From positions 310,001-374,000 of the forward strand of contig NZ_JAJISD010000004.1 in assembly GCF_020880995.1 (NCBI RefSeq): a stretch of 64,000 nt of DNA. Direction: 5' to 3'. Position 1 is the stretch's first letter. Each line of letters starts with the position of its first letter. The translations under genes and the position numbers were made by a program. The stretch comes from Reyranella aquatilis (lineage in GTDB: Bacteria > Pseudomonadota > Alphaproteobacteria > Reyranellales > Reyranellaceae). Shown here in pieces: positions 24,462-34,407 of this stretch. The notes below the pieces were generated by a model that worked only from the letters and a program-made list of their open reading frames with translations, was not told the DNA's origin and did no database searches.

Positions 24462-25592
24462 TCAGCCGTGCGGCACCAGCACCTGGCGAACGGTGGCGAC
24501 GTCCTGCAGCCGGTCGAAGCCCACGTTCAGCTCGTCGAAGCCGATGCGCTGGCTGACCATGCGGTCGACCGGCAGCTTGCCCTGCTGGTAGAGCGAGATG
24601 AAGCGCGGGATGTCGCGGACCGGCACGCAGCTCCCCATGTAGGAGCCCTTGATCGTCTTCTCCTCGCTCACGAGGCCGCTCTGCTTGAAGGAGAAATCCG
24701 CCTGGATGGGCGACAGGCCGGCCGTCACCGTGGTGCCGCCCCAGCGCGTCACGAGATAGGCGGTCTCCATCGCCTTGATGGTGCCGGCGAGGTCGAAGGC
24801 ATAGTCGACGCCGCCATTGGTCAGGTCGCGGACCTGCGTGACGTGATCGACGTCCTTGGCGTTCACCGTGTCGGTCGCGCCGAGCTGGCGGGCGAGGCCG
24901 AGCTTCTCGTCGGAGAGATCGATGGCCACGATGCGGCCCGCGCCCGCGAGCACCGCGCCCATCAGGCCGCTCAGGCCCACGCCGCCCAGGCCGACGATGG
25001 CGACCGAACTGCCGGGCTCGATCTTGCCGGTATTCACCACGGCGCCGACGCCCGTCACGACGGCGCAACCGAACAGCGCCGCCACGTCGAGCGGCAGGCT
25101 GCGATCGATCACCACGACCGAACCGCGGTCGACCACGGCGTATTCGGCGTAGCAGGAGACGCCCGAGTGATGGTTCACCGGCTTGCCGTCCATATGCAGG
25201 CGATGATGACCCGAGAGGAGCTGGCCCGCCGCGCGCGGGCTGATCGAACGCTCGCAGATATAGGGGCGGCCTTCGAGACAGCGGCGACAACGGCCGCAGC
25301 TCACGTTGAAGGTGAAGCAGACATGGTCGCCGACCTTCACGTCGTGCACGCCCGCGCCCACTTCGACGATCTCGCCCGAGCCCTCGTGGCCCAGCACGAT
25401 CGGCACGGGGCGCGGCCGGTCGCCGTTGATCAGCGACAGGTCGGAATGGCAGAGGCCGCCGCCGCCGACCTTGACCAGCACCTCTCCCTCGCCCGGCGGG
25501 TCGAGATCGACTTCGACCACATGGATGGGCTTGGACTTCGCGAAGGGGCGGGGCGCACCGCAGGTGGTGAGAACGCCGGCTTTCATCTTCAT
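24462..25592 (-). CDS. Zinc-dependent alcohol dehydrogenase
   Basis: Medium-chain dehydrogenase of 376 residues. Catalytic zinc ligands are seen in GLCHSDLSLING (Cys48) and GHEGSGEIVEVG (His), and the four structural-zinc cysteines in CGRCRRCLEGRPYIC. The NAD motif is VGLGGVGLSGLMGAV. It resembles class III/aryl alcohol dehydrogenases. Its ATG overlaps the SDR stop by one base (TGATG type), so both come from one mRNA. With an upstream TctC-type uptake protein and an SDR, an oxidative catabolic pathway is likely; the substrate is unknown. Confidence 0.9.
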   Translation of the reverse strand: MKMKAGVLTTCGAPRPFAKSKPIHVVEVDLDPPGEGEVLVKVGGGGLCHSDLSLINGDRPRPVPIVLGHEGSGEIVEVGAGVHDVKVGDHVCFTFNVSCGRCRRCLEGRPYICERSISPRAAGQLLSGHHRLHMDGKPVNHHSGVSCYAEYAVVDRGSVVVIDRSLPLDVAALFGCAVVTGVGAVVNTGKIEPGSSVAIVGLGGVGLSGLMGAVLAGAGRIVAIDLSDEKLGLARQLGATDTVNAKDVDHVTQVRDLTNGGVDYAFDLAGTIKAMETAYLVTRWGGTTVTAGLSPIQADFSFKQSGLVSEEKTIKGSYMGSCVPVRDIPRFISLYQQGKLPVDRMVSQRIGFDELNVGFDRLQDVATVRQVLVPHG

Positions 25593-26338
25593 CAGGCTAT
25601 TCCTCCGTCGACGCGGACCAGCGATCCCGTGGTGAAACTCGACCGGCCCGACGCGAGATAGAGCGCGGCGGTCACGATTTCCTCCGGCTGGCCGCTGCGC
25701 TTAAGCGCCGCCGTCGGGTTGGCCTTGTGCTCTTCCGGCCAGGCCTTGGAGACGTCGGTCAGGAAACGGCCGGGCGAGATGGTGTTGACCCGCACCTTGG
25801 GCGCGTACTCGAAGGCGAAGGCCTCGGTGAGTGCGTTGAGCGCCGACTTGGCGCCGGCATAGGGCGCGATCTGCGGCCGCGGGCGGAGCGCGCCCGCGCT
25901 GGAGACGTTGATGATCGAACCGCCCTCGCCCGCCGCCATGCGGCTGCCGACCAGCGACATCAGGCGGAACGGCGCCTTGAAGTTCAGCGCCACGATGCGG
26001 TCGAAGAGCTGTTCCGAGGTCTCCAGCGACGACGGGGCCAGCGGCGAGGAGCCGGCGTTGTTCACCAGGATGTCGACCTTGCCGAAGGTGGCATAGGCCG
26101 CATCGACCATGCCGTCGAGCTCCTGCCAGTTGGCGACGTTGCAGGCATAGGTCGCGGCCTTGCGGCCCATCGCGCGGACCTCGGCAGCGACCTTGTCGCA
26201 GGTCTCCAGCTTGCGGCTGGTGATGAAGACGTCGGCGCCATGGGCGGCGAACGCCTTCACCATCTGATAGCCCAGACCCCGGCTGCCGCCGGTGACGAGG
26301 GCGACCTTGCCCGTGAGATCGAAGTAATTGGTGCTCAT
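25592..26338 (-). CDS. Short-chain dehydrogenase/reductase
   Basis: A classical SDR of 248 residues. Cofactor motif TGGSRGLGYQM (about 15-25), NNAG loop in ILVNNAGSS, catalytic Ser in INVSSAGALRP and Tyr/Lys in PYAGAKSALNAL, and the C-terminal GSLVRVDGG. The position of the Tyr-x3-Lys pair shows it is active in principle. It resembles gluconate/3-oxoacyl-type reductases, but its substrate is not set by sequence. Part of the four-gene minus-strand operon. Confidence 0.88.
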   Translation of the reverse strand: MSTNYFDLTGKVALVTGGSRGLGYQMVKAFAAHGADVFITSRKLETCDKVAAEVRAMGRKAATYACNVANWQELDGMVDAAYATFGKVDILVNNAGSSPLAPSSLETSEQLFDRIVALNFKAPFRLMSLVGSRMAAGEGGSIINVSSAGALRPRPQIAPYAGAKSALNALTEAFAFEYAPKVRVNTISPGRFLTDVSKAWPEEHKANPTAALKRSGQPEEIVTAALYLASGRSSFTTGSLVRVDGGIA

Positions 26339-26417
26339 GACGCGATCCCAGCACAGCCGCCCGCCAAAGGCGAGGCTGGCCGTACCGGGAATCGCGCCAT
26401 GCGAAAGCGCCAGCCCG

Positions 26418-27410
26418 CTACTCGAGCTTGACGCCGAGCTCCTGGACCAGCGGGATGAGCTGCTTCTTGAGGTTCTCGTAGTCGGCCGAGATCTCGACAT
26501 GGCCGAGCGGCAGATCGCGCAGCCCGAAGCTCTCCATCATCTTGCGGCCGCCTTCCGACTGCGCCGCCTCGATCCAGAGGGTCGACAGCCTCGCCACGAT
26601 CTCCTTGGGCACGCCCGACGGCGCGGCCAGCACGAGATAGCCGTAGATGCGGAAGGCCGGATGATCGTAGCCCTGCTCGGCCATCGTCGGGACGTTGGGC
26701 AGCAGCGGCGCGCGTGCCGGGCCGGGAATGCCGATCGGCCGGATGACGTCCTTCTCGAGCAGCGGCCGCAGCGCCTGGTAGCTGCCCATGGCGACCTGCA
26801 GGGAGCCCGCGTTCATGTCCTGCCACATCGGCGCTTCGCCGCGGTAATGCACCGGCTCCATCTTGAGATCGTAGAGCTTGTTGAGCTGCTGGCAGACGAT
26901 GTGCGCGGCCGAGCCGGCGGCCCAGGTGCCGAAGCTCACCTTGTTGGTCTTCGCCCAGGCGACCAGTTCCTTGACGTTGCTGGCCGGCACCGACTTGTGG
27001 ACCACCAGCGGCAGGGCGCCCGAGTTCGTCCCGGCGACCAGCGTGAAGTCCTTGTCGGGATCGAAGCCCAGGTTGTTGTAGAGCACCCGCCCCTGGACCA
27101 GCGTGCTCGAGACGGTGTGCAGGAACGTGTAGCCGTCGGCGGCCTCCTTGGAGACCTGGGCGGCGCCGATGTTGCCGCCGGCCCCCGGTTTGTTCTCGAT
27201 GATGAACTGCTGCCCCGTCTTCTGGGACGCGTACTGCGCGAACGTCCGGGCAATGGCGTCCGTCAGGCCGCCCGGCGGAAAGTTGACCACGATCGTGACG
27301 GGCCGGTTGGGCCAGTTTTGCGTCGCGCCGGCGCTCGAGGCCATCGCCGCTCCGCCAAGGCCGAGGGCCGTCGCGCCAAAGATGAAGTGTCGCCGATTTG
27401 TCTGTGCCAT
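26418..27410 (-). CDS. Bug/TctC-type periplasmic solute-binding protein
   Basis: The 330-residue protein begins with a twin-arginine-like signal (MAQTNRRHFIFGATALGLGG, then AMASSAGA). The mature part has the Bug-family hallmarks WPNRPVTIVVNFPPGGLTD, IENKPGAGGNIGA and NVPTMAEQGY. Bug proteins bind small carboxylates for tripartite tricarboxylate transporters, but many, as here, have no TctA/TctB gene beside them. It heads a run with SDR, alcohol dehydrogenase and GNAT genes, 79 bp apart, suggesting the ligand feeds that pathway. Divergent from the transglutaminase operon. Confidence 0.88.
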   Translation of the reverse strand: MAQTNRRHFIFGATALGLGGAAMASSAGATQNWPNRPVTIVVNFPPGGLTDAIARTFAQYASQKTGQQFIIENKPGAGGNIGAAQVSKEAADGYTFLHTVSSTLVQGRVLYNNLGFDPDKDFTLVAGTNSGALPLVVHKSVPASNVKELVAWAKTNKVSFGTWAAGSAAHIVCQQLNKLYDLKMEPVHYRGEAPMWQDMNAGSLQVAMGSYQALRPLLEKDVIRPIGIPGPARAPLLPNVPTMAEQGYDHPAFRIYGYLVLAAPSGVPKEIVARLSTLWIEAAQSEGGRKMMESFGLRDLPLGHVEISADYENLKKQLIPLVQELGVKLE

Positions 27411-27591
27411 GCTGTTAACCTCCCTGCGGCCCGGCTCATCCCGAGCGCGTCTTTTGTCGCATGGCAGATATGGCGTTTGAGCATGACTCCGGCAACCCGT
27501 TGACAGAAAAGTCATTTTTCGCCTTTCTGTTTGTGAATTTAGAGATGAGTCGCGCCTGGCACGTGACTTGCTTGGACTGACCCGGGGACGC

Positions 27592-30500
27592 ATGAGTATC
27601 CAAGTCGCGCTGCATCATCGAACGACCTATTCGTATGACCGGCTGGTGGCCTTGGGGCCCCAGGTCGTTCGGCTCCGACCGGCGCCGCATTCGCGGACGC
27701 CCGTGCTGTCCTACTCGCTGAAAGTCTCCCCGGCGGAGCACTTCATCAACTGGCAGCAGGACCCGCAGGGCAATCACCTCGCGCGGCTGGTGTTCCCGGA
27801 AAAGACCCGGAAGTTCGAGGTCACGGTCGACCTCGTGGCCGACATGTCGGTCATCAACCCGTTCGACTTCTTCCTGGAGCCCTCGGCCGAGACCTGGCCG
27901 TTCGCCTACGACGCGTCGCTGGCCGAGGAGATCGCGCCGTTCCGCAAGCTCGAGCCGCTGGGCCCCCGCCTGTCGGCGTGGCTGGCCAAGGTGGATCGCA
28001 GCAAGCAGCGCACCATCGACTTCGTCGTCGGGCTGAATGCCCGCCTGCAGCAGGAGATCGGCTACATCGTCCGCCTCGAGCCGGGCGTGCAGACCTGCGA
28101 GGAAACGCTGGCGCGTGCCAAGGGATCGTGCCGCGACACCGGCTGGCTGCTGGTCATGATCCTGCGGCACCTGGGGTTCGCCGCGCGCTTCGCCTCGGGC
28201 TACCTGATCCAGCTCGTCGCCGACGAAAAGCCGCTCGAAGGTCCCGAAGGGCCGACGCACGATTTCACCGACCTCCATGCCTGGTGCGAAGTCTACCTGC
28301 CGGGCGCCGGCTGGATCGGTCTCGACCCGACCTCCGGCCTGCTGACCGGCGAAGGCCACATACCGCTGGCCTGCACGCCCGAACCGTCGAGCGCCGCGCC
28401 CATCGAAGGGGCGCTGGAGAAGGCCGAGGTCAAGTTCGAGCACCAGATGACGGTGTCGCGCGTGCGCGAGACGCCGCGCACCACCAAGCCCTACACCGAA
28501 GAGCAGTGGGCGACGCTGCTCAAGGTCGGCGAGGCGATCGAGCGCGACATCGGCAAGCACGACGTGCGCCTCACCATGGGCGGCGAGCCGACCTTCGTGT
28601 CGGTCGACGACATGGACGGGGCGGAATGGAACACGCTGGCGCTCGGCCCCGAGAAGCGGCGGCTGGCGGGCGTGCTGTTTCGCAAGCTCGCGCACCGCTT
28701 CGCGACCGGCCCGCTGCTGCATTTCGGCCAGGGCAAATGGTATCCCGGCGAGCAGCTGCCGCGCTGGGCACTGGGCTGCTACTGGCGCAAGGACGGCGAG
28801 CCGATCTGGCGCAACCCTCATCTCTACGCGCTCGAATCCAAGCCGGTCGGCGCGACCGTCGAGGCCGCGCACCGCTTCGCCCTGGCCTTCGCGCAGCGGC
28901 TGCAGCTCGATCCCGACTATCTTTTCCCCGCTTACGAGGACACCTGGTACTACCTGTGGCGCGAACGGCGCCTGCCCAGCAACGTCGTGGTCGACGAAGC
29001 CAAGGTGAAGGATCCGCTGGAGCGCGAGCGCCTCGCGCGGGTCTTCGAGAAGGGCCTCGAGAGTTCGGTCGGCTACGTGCTGCCGGTGATGCGCGACTAC
29101 AACGGGCGCAGCACCGGCAACGGCCATGTGAGTCGCTGGAAGAGCGGTCCCTGGTTCCTGCGCAGCGAGAAGTGCTACCTGATCCCCGGCGATTCGCCGA
29201 TCGGCTACCGGTTGCCGCTCGACTCGCTGCCCTGGGCGGCGCCCGGCGATACCGACTTCATCGTGCAACCCGATCCGATGGCGCCGCATCCCGACCTGCC
29301 GCCGCTCGACGCCTTCCGGCGCGCGCCGGTCCTGCGCCGGCAGGAGCCGCGCCTCGCGGACGCCGGCGGCGATGCCGAGGCACGCCGGGAAGCGTGGCGG
29401 CGCGCATTGGCGCCGGACCAGGGGCTTGGTCCTGCCGTCGGCTCATCGGCCGCCGGGATCGTTCGCACCGCCATGGCCTTCGAGCCGCGCGAGGGCCATC
29501 TCCATGTCTTCATGCCGCCGACCGAGCGGATGGAGGACTATCTCGACCTCGTGACGGCGCTCGAGGACACGGCCGAGGAACTCGCCCAGCCGATCTTCAT
29601 CGAAGGCTATACGCCGCCCGGCGATCCGCGCGTCCTGCACTTCAGCGTCACGCCCGATCCCGGCGTGATCGAGGTCAACATCCATCCCGCGGCCAACTGG
29701 ACCGATCTCGTCGAACGCACCGAGATCGTCTACGAGGAGGCGCGCACGACGCGTCTCGGCGCGCAGAAGTTCATGATCGACGGGCGCCACACCGGCACCG
29801 GCGGCGGCAACCACTTCGTGCTGGGCGGACCGACGGCGGCCGAATCGCCGATCCTGCGCCGGCCCGATCTGCTCAAGAGCCTGCTCGGCTACTGGCTCAA
29901 TCATCCCTCGCTGTCTTATCTCTTCTCGGGCCTGTTCATCGGCCCGACCAGCCAGCATCCCCGCGTCGACGAGGCCCGCAACGACGCGCTGCACGAGCTG
30001 GAGATTGCCTTCCGCCAAGTCGCACCGGGCCGGCAGACGCCGCCCTGGCTGGTCGACCGCGTGTTCCGCAACCTGCTGGTCGACGCCACGGGCAACGCCC
30101 ATCGCACCGAGTTCTGCATCGACAAGCTGTTCACGCCTGATTCGGCGGCCGGCCGGCGCGGCCTGCTGGAGCTGCGCGCCTTCGAGATGCCGCCCCACTG
30201 GCGCATGAGCGTGGCGCAGCAGGCCCTGCTGCGCGGCCTCGTCGCCAAGTTCTGGGACCGGCCCTACGAGCGGCCGCTCAGCCGCTGGGGCACGCGCCTG
30301 CACGACGATTTCATGCTGCCGCATTTCGTTTGGCAGGATTTCACCGACGTGCTCGCCGATCTCCGCGAGGCGGGCTACGGCTTCGAGCCGGAATGGTTCG
30401 CGCCGCATTTCGAGTTCCGCTTCCCGAGGCTGGGCGAAGTGGCGCAGCGGGGTCTCGAACTCGAGCTGCGGCACGCTCTGGAACCGTGGCACGTGCTGGG

Positions 30501-30960
30501 CGAGGAGCCCGGCGGCGGCGGCACCGTGCGCTACGTCGATTCGACGGTCGAGCGCCTGCAGGTCAAGGTCGCGGGCCTCAACGACCAGCGGCACGTCATC
30601 GCCTGCAACGGCTGGAAGCTGCCGCTGCGCGCCACCGGCACGGCCGGCGAATACGTCGCCGGCGTGCGCTATCGCGCCTGGCAGGCGGCGAACTCGCTGC
30701 ATCCGACGATCGGCGTACACGCGCCGCTCACCTTCGACATCCACGACAGCTGGAGCGGCCGCTCGATCGGTGGCTGCACCTATCACGTGGCCCATCCGGG
30801 CGGCCGCAACTACGACCGCGTCCCCGTGAACGCCAACGAGGCCGAAGCGCGCCGCCGTGCCCGCTTCTTCGCCATCGGACATACCGGCGGAACGTCGCCG
30901 GAACCGCGGCCGCTCGACAATCCGGAGCATCCGCTGACGCTCGACCTGCGGCGGGCCTAG
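27592..30960 (+). CDS. Transglutaminase-like/DUF2126 fusion protein
   Basis: An 1,122-residue two-part protein. Residues 1-300 are a bacterial transglutaminase-like domain with Cys180 (KGSCRDTGWLLV), His229 (FTDLHAWCEVYLPG) and Asp245 (GLDPTSG) as a complete triad. The rest is DUF2126, beginning RLTMGGEPTFVSVDD (about 325), which earlier domain analysis has linked to glutamine-synthetase-like amidoligases. It is the first gene of a three-gene operon with an ATP-grasp/alpha-E protein and a second transglutaminase. Together they suggest making and breaking of peptide or amide bonds on an unknown product. The ATG at 27592 follows GGGGAC. Confidence 0.85.
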   Translation: MSIQVALHHRTTYSYDRLVALGPQVVRLRPAPHSRTPVLSYSLKVSPAEHFINWQQDPQGNHLARLVFPEKTRKFEVTVDLVADMSVINPFDFFLEPSAETWPFAYDASLAEEIAPFRKLEPLGPRLSAWLAKVDRSKQRTIDFVVGLNARLQQEIGYIVRLEPGVQTCEETLARAKGSCRDTGWLLVMILRHLGFAARFASGYLIQLVADEKPLEGPEGPTHDFTDLHAWCEVYLPGAGWIGLDPTSGLLTGEGHIPLACTPEPSSAAPIEGALEKAEVKFEHQMTVSRVRETPRTTKPYTEEQWATLLKVGEAIERDIGKHDVRLTMGGEPTFVSVDDMDGAEWNTLALGPEKRRLAGVLFRKLAHRFATGPLLHFGQGKWYPGEQLPRWALGCYWRKDGEPIWRNPHLYALESKPVGATVEAAHRFALAFAQRLQLDPDYLFPAYEDTWYYLWRERRLPSNVVVDEAKVKDPLERERLARVFEKGLESSVGYVLPVMRDYNGRSTGNGHVSRWKSGPWFLRSEKCYLIPGDSPIGYRLPLDSLPWAAPGDTDFIVQPDPMAPHPDLPPLDAFRRAPVLRRQEPRLADAGGDAEARREAWRRALAPDQGLGPAVGSSAAGIVRTAMAFEPREGHLHVFMPPTERMEDYLDLVTALEDTAEELAQPIFIEGYTPPGDPRVLHFSVTPDPGVIEVNIHPAANWTDLVERTEIVYEEARTTRLGAQKFMIDGRHTGTGGGNHFVLGGPTAAESPILRRPDLLKSLLGYWLNHPSLSYLFSGLFIGPTSQHPRVDEARNDALHELEIAFRQVAPGRQTPPWLVDRVFRNLLVDATGNAHRTEFCIDKLFTPDSAAGRRGLLELRAFEMPPHWRMSVAQQALLRGLVAKFWDRPYERPLSRWGTRLHDDFMLPHFVWQDFTDVLADLREAGYGFEPEWFAPHFEFRFPRLGEVAQRGLELELRHALEPWHVLGEEPGGGGTVRYVDSTVERLQVKVAGLNDQRHVIACNGWKLPLRATGTAGEYVAGVRYRAWQAANSLHPTIGVHAPLTFDIHDSWSGRSIGGCTYHVAHPGGRNYDRVPVNANEAEARRRARFFAIGHTGGTSPEPRPLDNPEHPLTLDLRRA

Positions 30961-31024
30961 GCCCTATAGTTCGCCCGCCTCACAGGCAGTCCAACCGTTC
31001 GTTTCCACTTCTGTTTCCGGGCCC

Positions 31025-33526
31025 ATGGAGTCGCTGCGCGGCCTCTCGTCCTCGCCGGCTAGCGCTTACGACGAACTGGTCACCGGCCAGAAGTCGATCC
31101 GCTATCACTGGCAAGGCATTCTGAGCGTCATCCGCGCCCTTCCCGGCGGGCTGGGCGAACGCGTGGAGAGCGCACGCCGCCAACTCGACGAATCGGGCGC
31201 CACCGTCAACCTGCTCGACGACCGCGCCGCGGCACGCTGGACCTTCGATCCGCTGCCGCTGGTCATCGCGCCCGACGAATGGTCGCGCATCGAAAGCGGC
31301 CTGATCCAGCGCGCCCGCCTGCTCGACAAGGTGCTGGCCGACATCTACGGCCCGCAGCAGCTGCTGAAGGAGCATCTGCTGCCGCCGATGCTGGTGCATG
31401 CCAACCGGCATTTCCTGCGGCCCGCGCAGGTCACCGACGGCGCCGAGCCGCAACGCCACCTGTGCCACTACGCCGTCGACCTCGTGCGTCTCAGCGACGG
31501 CCGCTGGCACGTTCTGGCCGATCACACCGAACTGCCGGCAGGCGCCGGCTATGCGCTCGAGATGCGCCGCGTGCTGGCGCGCAGCCTGCCCGAGGCCTTC
31601 CGCTCCATCCCGGTCCGTCACCTGCGGCCCTTCTTCGATCGCTGGCACGAATCGCTGCGCTCCGTCGCGCCGGCCAACGTGAGCCAGCCCAACATGGCGC
31701 TGCTGACGCCGGGCTCGCTGTCGGCCACCTATTTCGAGCATGTCTACCTGTCGCGCGTGCTCGGGATCCCGCTCGTCGAGGGCGGCGACATGGTGGCGCG
31801 CGACGGCCAGGTCTCGATCAAGACGCTGGCCGGCCTGCGGCCCGTGCATGTGCTGCTGCGGCGGCTCGACAGTTCCTTCGCCGATCCGCTGGAAATGCGC
31901 GCCGATTCGGCGCTTGGCGTAACCGGCCTCGTCGAGGCGACGCGCAGCGGCAGGATCGCGCTCGCCAACGCGCTGGGGTCGGGGGTCGTCGAGACGCCGG
32001 CGATGATGCCGTTCCTCGAACGGGTGAGCGAACGGCTGCTGGGCGAGCCGCTCGAACTGCCGTCGCTCGACGTCTGGTGGCTGGGCGAACCCTCGGCGTT
32101 GAGCTTCGCCCTGGCCAACCTCGACCTCATGATCGTGCGTCCCTGCCTCGGCCAGGATCGCGAGCCGATCATCGTCGGCATGCTGGAACCTGCCGAGCGC
32201 CAGGCGCTGGTCGACCGCATCCGCGCCCAGCCCGGCCAGTTCGTGGCGCAGTATCCGATGACGCCGTCGCTCACGCCGAAATGGGACGGCCAGTCGCTCG
32301 TGCCATCGGCGGTGGTGCTGCGCGCCTATGTGGTGGCCGACCACGACACCTATCACGTGCTGCCGGGCGGGCTCGCGCGCGAGCCCGACGGCGACACGGC
32401 GCTGCGTTCGCTCGCCCGCCTGCACGGCACGCTGAAGGATGTCTGGGTGCTGGCCGAGGATGCGGCCGACGTTCAGCTGCCGCCGATGCGGCGCTTCCAC
32501 CAGCTCGCCGTCGAGCGCAGCAGCGCGGACCTGCAGAGCCGCGTCGCCGACAATCTGTTCTGGCTCGGCCGCTACATCGAACGCCTCGACAACGATGCGC
32601 GCCTCCTGCGCACGACGGCGGCCCGCGTGGCGCAGGGCGCGGTCGGCCCGCGCGACGCGGTCGAACTGCGGCTGCTCGGCCGCCTGCTCGACCAGGCCAA
32701 CCTGATGGATCATACGTCGGCGCTGGCGCCGCCGGAGAGCGCCCTGTTCCAGCAGGGGCTGGCGGCCGTCGCCGCCGACGATCGCGGCCTCGCCACCGTG
32801 CTCGACGGCATCCAGCGCCTGACCGCCACGATGCGCGACCGCTTCTCGATCGACATGACAACGGCGGCCGGCCCGGAGATGATCGAGGTGCGCAAGCGCC
32901 TGCTGGCGGCGCGCGGCAACCTCGATCCGCTGCTCGCCGCGCTCGACGAGATCGTGCGCTTCGTCGCCACGCTCTCGGGTCTTGCGCAGGAGAACATGAC
33001 GCGCGGCACCGGCTGGCGCTTCCTCGATCTCGGCCGCCGGCTCGAGCGCGGGCTGCACATCCTGAACGCGGCGCTGGCCCCCTTCTCCATCTCGCCGATC
33101 GATTGGGACGCTTCCATGCGTCTCGCACTCGAACTGTGCGACAGCACGATCACCTACCGCACGCGCTACCTCGGCCAGCTCCAGCCGGCGCCGGTGCTGG
33201 ATCTCGTCATCCTAGACGACGCCAACCCGCGCGGCCTGGTGTTCCAGCTCCGCGCCATCAAGGGCCATCTCGACTATCTCGCCCGCGCATCGGGCGTCAC
33301 GGTGGCCGCGCCGCCGGACTCGCTGGAAGCCGATCTCGAATCGGTCGTGCGCCAGTTCGGCGGCGACGAACAGGCATGGCGTCACGAGGGGCTGGCGCTC
33401 GCCCTGCTGCGCGACGTCACCTCGGACGCCGAGCAGCATCTCGACAAGCTCTCCGAGGCGATCACGCGCGCCTACTTCTCGCACGTGCCGGCGGCCCAGG
33501 CCGTCGGCTCCTCGGGCGGAGACTGA
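31025..33526 (+). CDS. Circularly permuted ATP-grasp/alpha-E domain fusion
   Basis: An 833-residue protein. The first ~480 residues are the circularly permuted ATP-grasp (DUF404/DUF407) with GLRPVHVLLRRLDSSFADP and IVRPCLGQDREP. The remainder is the helical alpha-E domain starting SRVADNLFWLGRYIERLDND (about 515). In many genomes the two domains are separate genes next to each other; here they are one polypeptide. ATP-grasp enzymes ligate a carboxylate to an amine. Start ATG 31025 follows the DUF2126 gene by 64 bases, and the next start is two bases after its stop. Confidence 0.88.
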   Translation: MESLRGLSSSPASAYDELVTGQKSIRYHWQGILSVIRALPGGLGERVESARRQLDESGATVNLLDDRAAARWTFDPLPLVIAPDEWSRIESGLIQRARLLDKVLADIYGPQQLLKEHLLPPMLVHANRHFLRPAQVTDGAEPQRHLCHYAVDLVRLSDGRWHVLADHTELPAGAGYALEMRRVLARSLPEAFRSIPVRHLRPFFDRWHESLRSVAPANVSQPNMALLTPGSLSATYFEHVYLSRVLGIPLVEGGDMVARDGQVSIKTLAGLRPVHVLLRRLDSSFADPLEMRADSALGVTGLVEATRSGRIALANALGSGVVETPAMMPFLERVSERLLGEPLELPSLDVWWLGEPSALSFALANLDLMIVRPCLGQDREPIIVGMLEPAERQALVDRIRAQPGQFVAQYPMTPSLTPKWDGQSLVPSAVVLRAYVVADHDTYHVLPGGLAREPDGDTALRSLARLHGTLKDVWVLAEDAADVQLPPMRRFHQLAVERSSADLQSRVADNLFWLGRYIERLDNDARLLRTTAARVAQGAVGPRDAVELRLLGRLLDQANLMDHTSALAPPESALFQQGLAAVAADDRGLATVLDGIQRLTATMRDRFSIDMTTAAGPEMIEVRKRLLAARGNLDPLLAALDEIVRFVATLSGLAQENMTRGTGWRFLDLGRRLERGLHILNAALAPFSISPIDWDASMRLALELCDSTITYRTRYLGQLQPAPVLDLVILDDANPRGLVFQLRAIKGHLDYLARASGVTVAAPPDSLEADLESVVRQFGGDEQAWRHEGLALALLRDVTSDAEQHLDKLSEAITRAYFSHVPAAQAVGSSGGD

Positions 33527-33528
33527 CC

Positions 33529-34407
33529 GTGCATTACCTGCTCTCGCACCGCACGACCTACACCTACGCCAGCACGGTGGACTCGGCGCATCACATCGCG
33601 CACCTGCGCGCGCGCGATTTTCCGGGGCAGAAGGTGACCTCCATCAGCATCGTCACCAGCCCCCTGCCGGCGCTAGCGACACAGCATGTCGATCACTTCG
33701 GCAATCTCATCGATATCTACCGCATCGACAAGCCGCACACGCGCTTCGACATCGAGGTGCGTGCCGAGGTGGAGGTGCGCTTCCCGGAACCGCCCGTCGC
33801 CGCCTCCACGCCGCCCTGGGAGGAAATCCGTGCCGCCCTTCACGGCGACGGTTTTCCCAGGCGCGTCGACGTGAGCGAGTTCATCCACGAATCGCCGTTG
33901 GTGCCGAGCGTCGAGGCGCTGCGTGCCTACGGCGCCGTATCCCTCACGCCCGGGCGGCCGATTCTCGAAGCGGCGCGCGAGCTCACCTCGCGGATCAAGG
34001 CCGACTTCGAGTACCACCCCGGCGCCACCGACATCTCGACGCCGCTGGGGGACGTCTTCGCCGGCAAGGCCGGCGTCTGCCAGGACTTCGCGCATGTCCA
34101 GATCGCCGCGCTCAGGGCGCACGGTCTCGCGGCCGGTTATGTCTCGGGCTACATCCGCACGATCCATTCCCGCGAGGAGATCGCCCTGCGCGGCGCCGAC
34201 GCCAGCCACGCCTGGGTGGCGGTGTGGTGCGGCGAGGATGCCGGCTGGGTCCATCTCGATCCCACCAACGACCTGATCGCCCAGGAGGATCACGTGGCCG
34301 TCGCCTGGGGCCGCGACTTCTCGGACGTGAGCCCGTTGCGCGGCGTCATCCTGGGTGGCGATTCCCATTCCTACGGCGTCGCCGTCACCCTCGTGCCGAC
34401 GGGCTGA
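33529..34407 (+). CDS. Transglutaminase-like cysteine peptidase-fold protein
   Basis: The 292-residue protein repeats the N-terminal architecture of the first gene: a bact_transglu_N-type beta domain, then Cys184 (AGVCQDFAHVQ), His227 (ASHAWVAVW) and Asp244 (HLDPTND). The full triad suggests amide hydrolysis or transamidation. No signal peptide is seen. The GTG start at 33529 sits two bases after the ATP-grasp/alpha-E stop, so coupling is tight. In other genomes such genes often lie beside the proteasome-like Anbu; none is in this window. Confidence 0.88.
   Translation: MHYLLSHRTTYTYASTVDSAHHIAHLRARDFPGQKVTSISIVTSPLPALATQHVDHFGNLIDIYRIDKPHTRFDIEVRAEVEVRFPEPPVAASTPPWEEIRAALHGDGFPRRVDVSEFIHESPLVPSVEALRAYGAVSLTPGRPILEAARELTSRIKADFEYHPGATDISTPLGDVFAGKAGVCQDFAHVQIAALRAHGLAAGYVSGYIRTIHSREEIALRGADASHAWVAVWCGEDAGWVHLDPTNDLIAQEDHVAVAWGRDFSDVSPLRGVILGGDSHSYGVAVTLVPTG

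Noticed and set aside
27500..27530. TTGACA and an ACAGAAA/TTTCTGT inverted repeat upstream of the DUF2126 gene
   Set aside because: No -10 at a suitable distance, and the 7-bp arms with a 14-base spacer are within chance for this AT-richer stretch.
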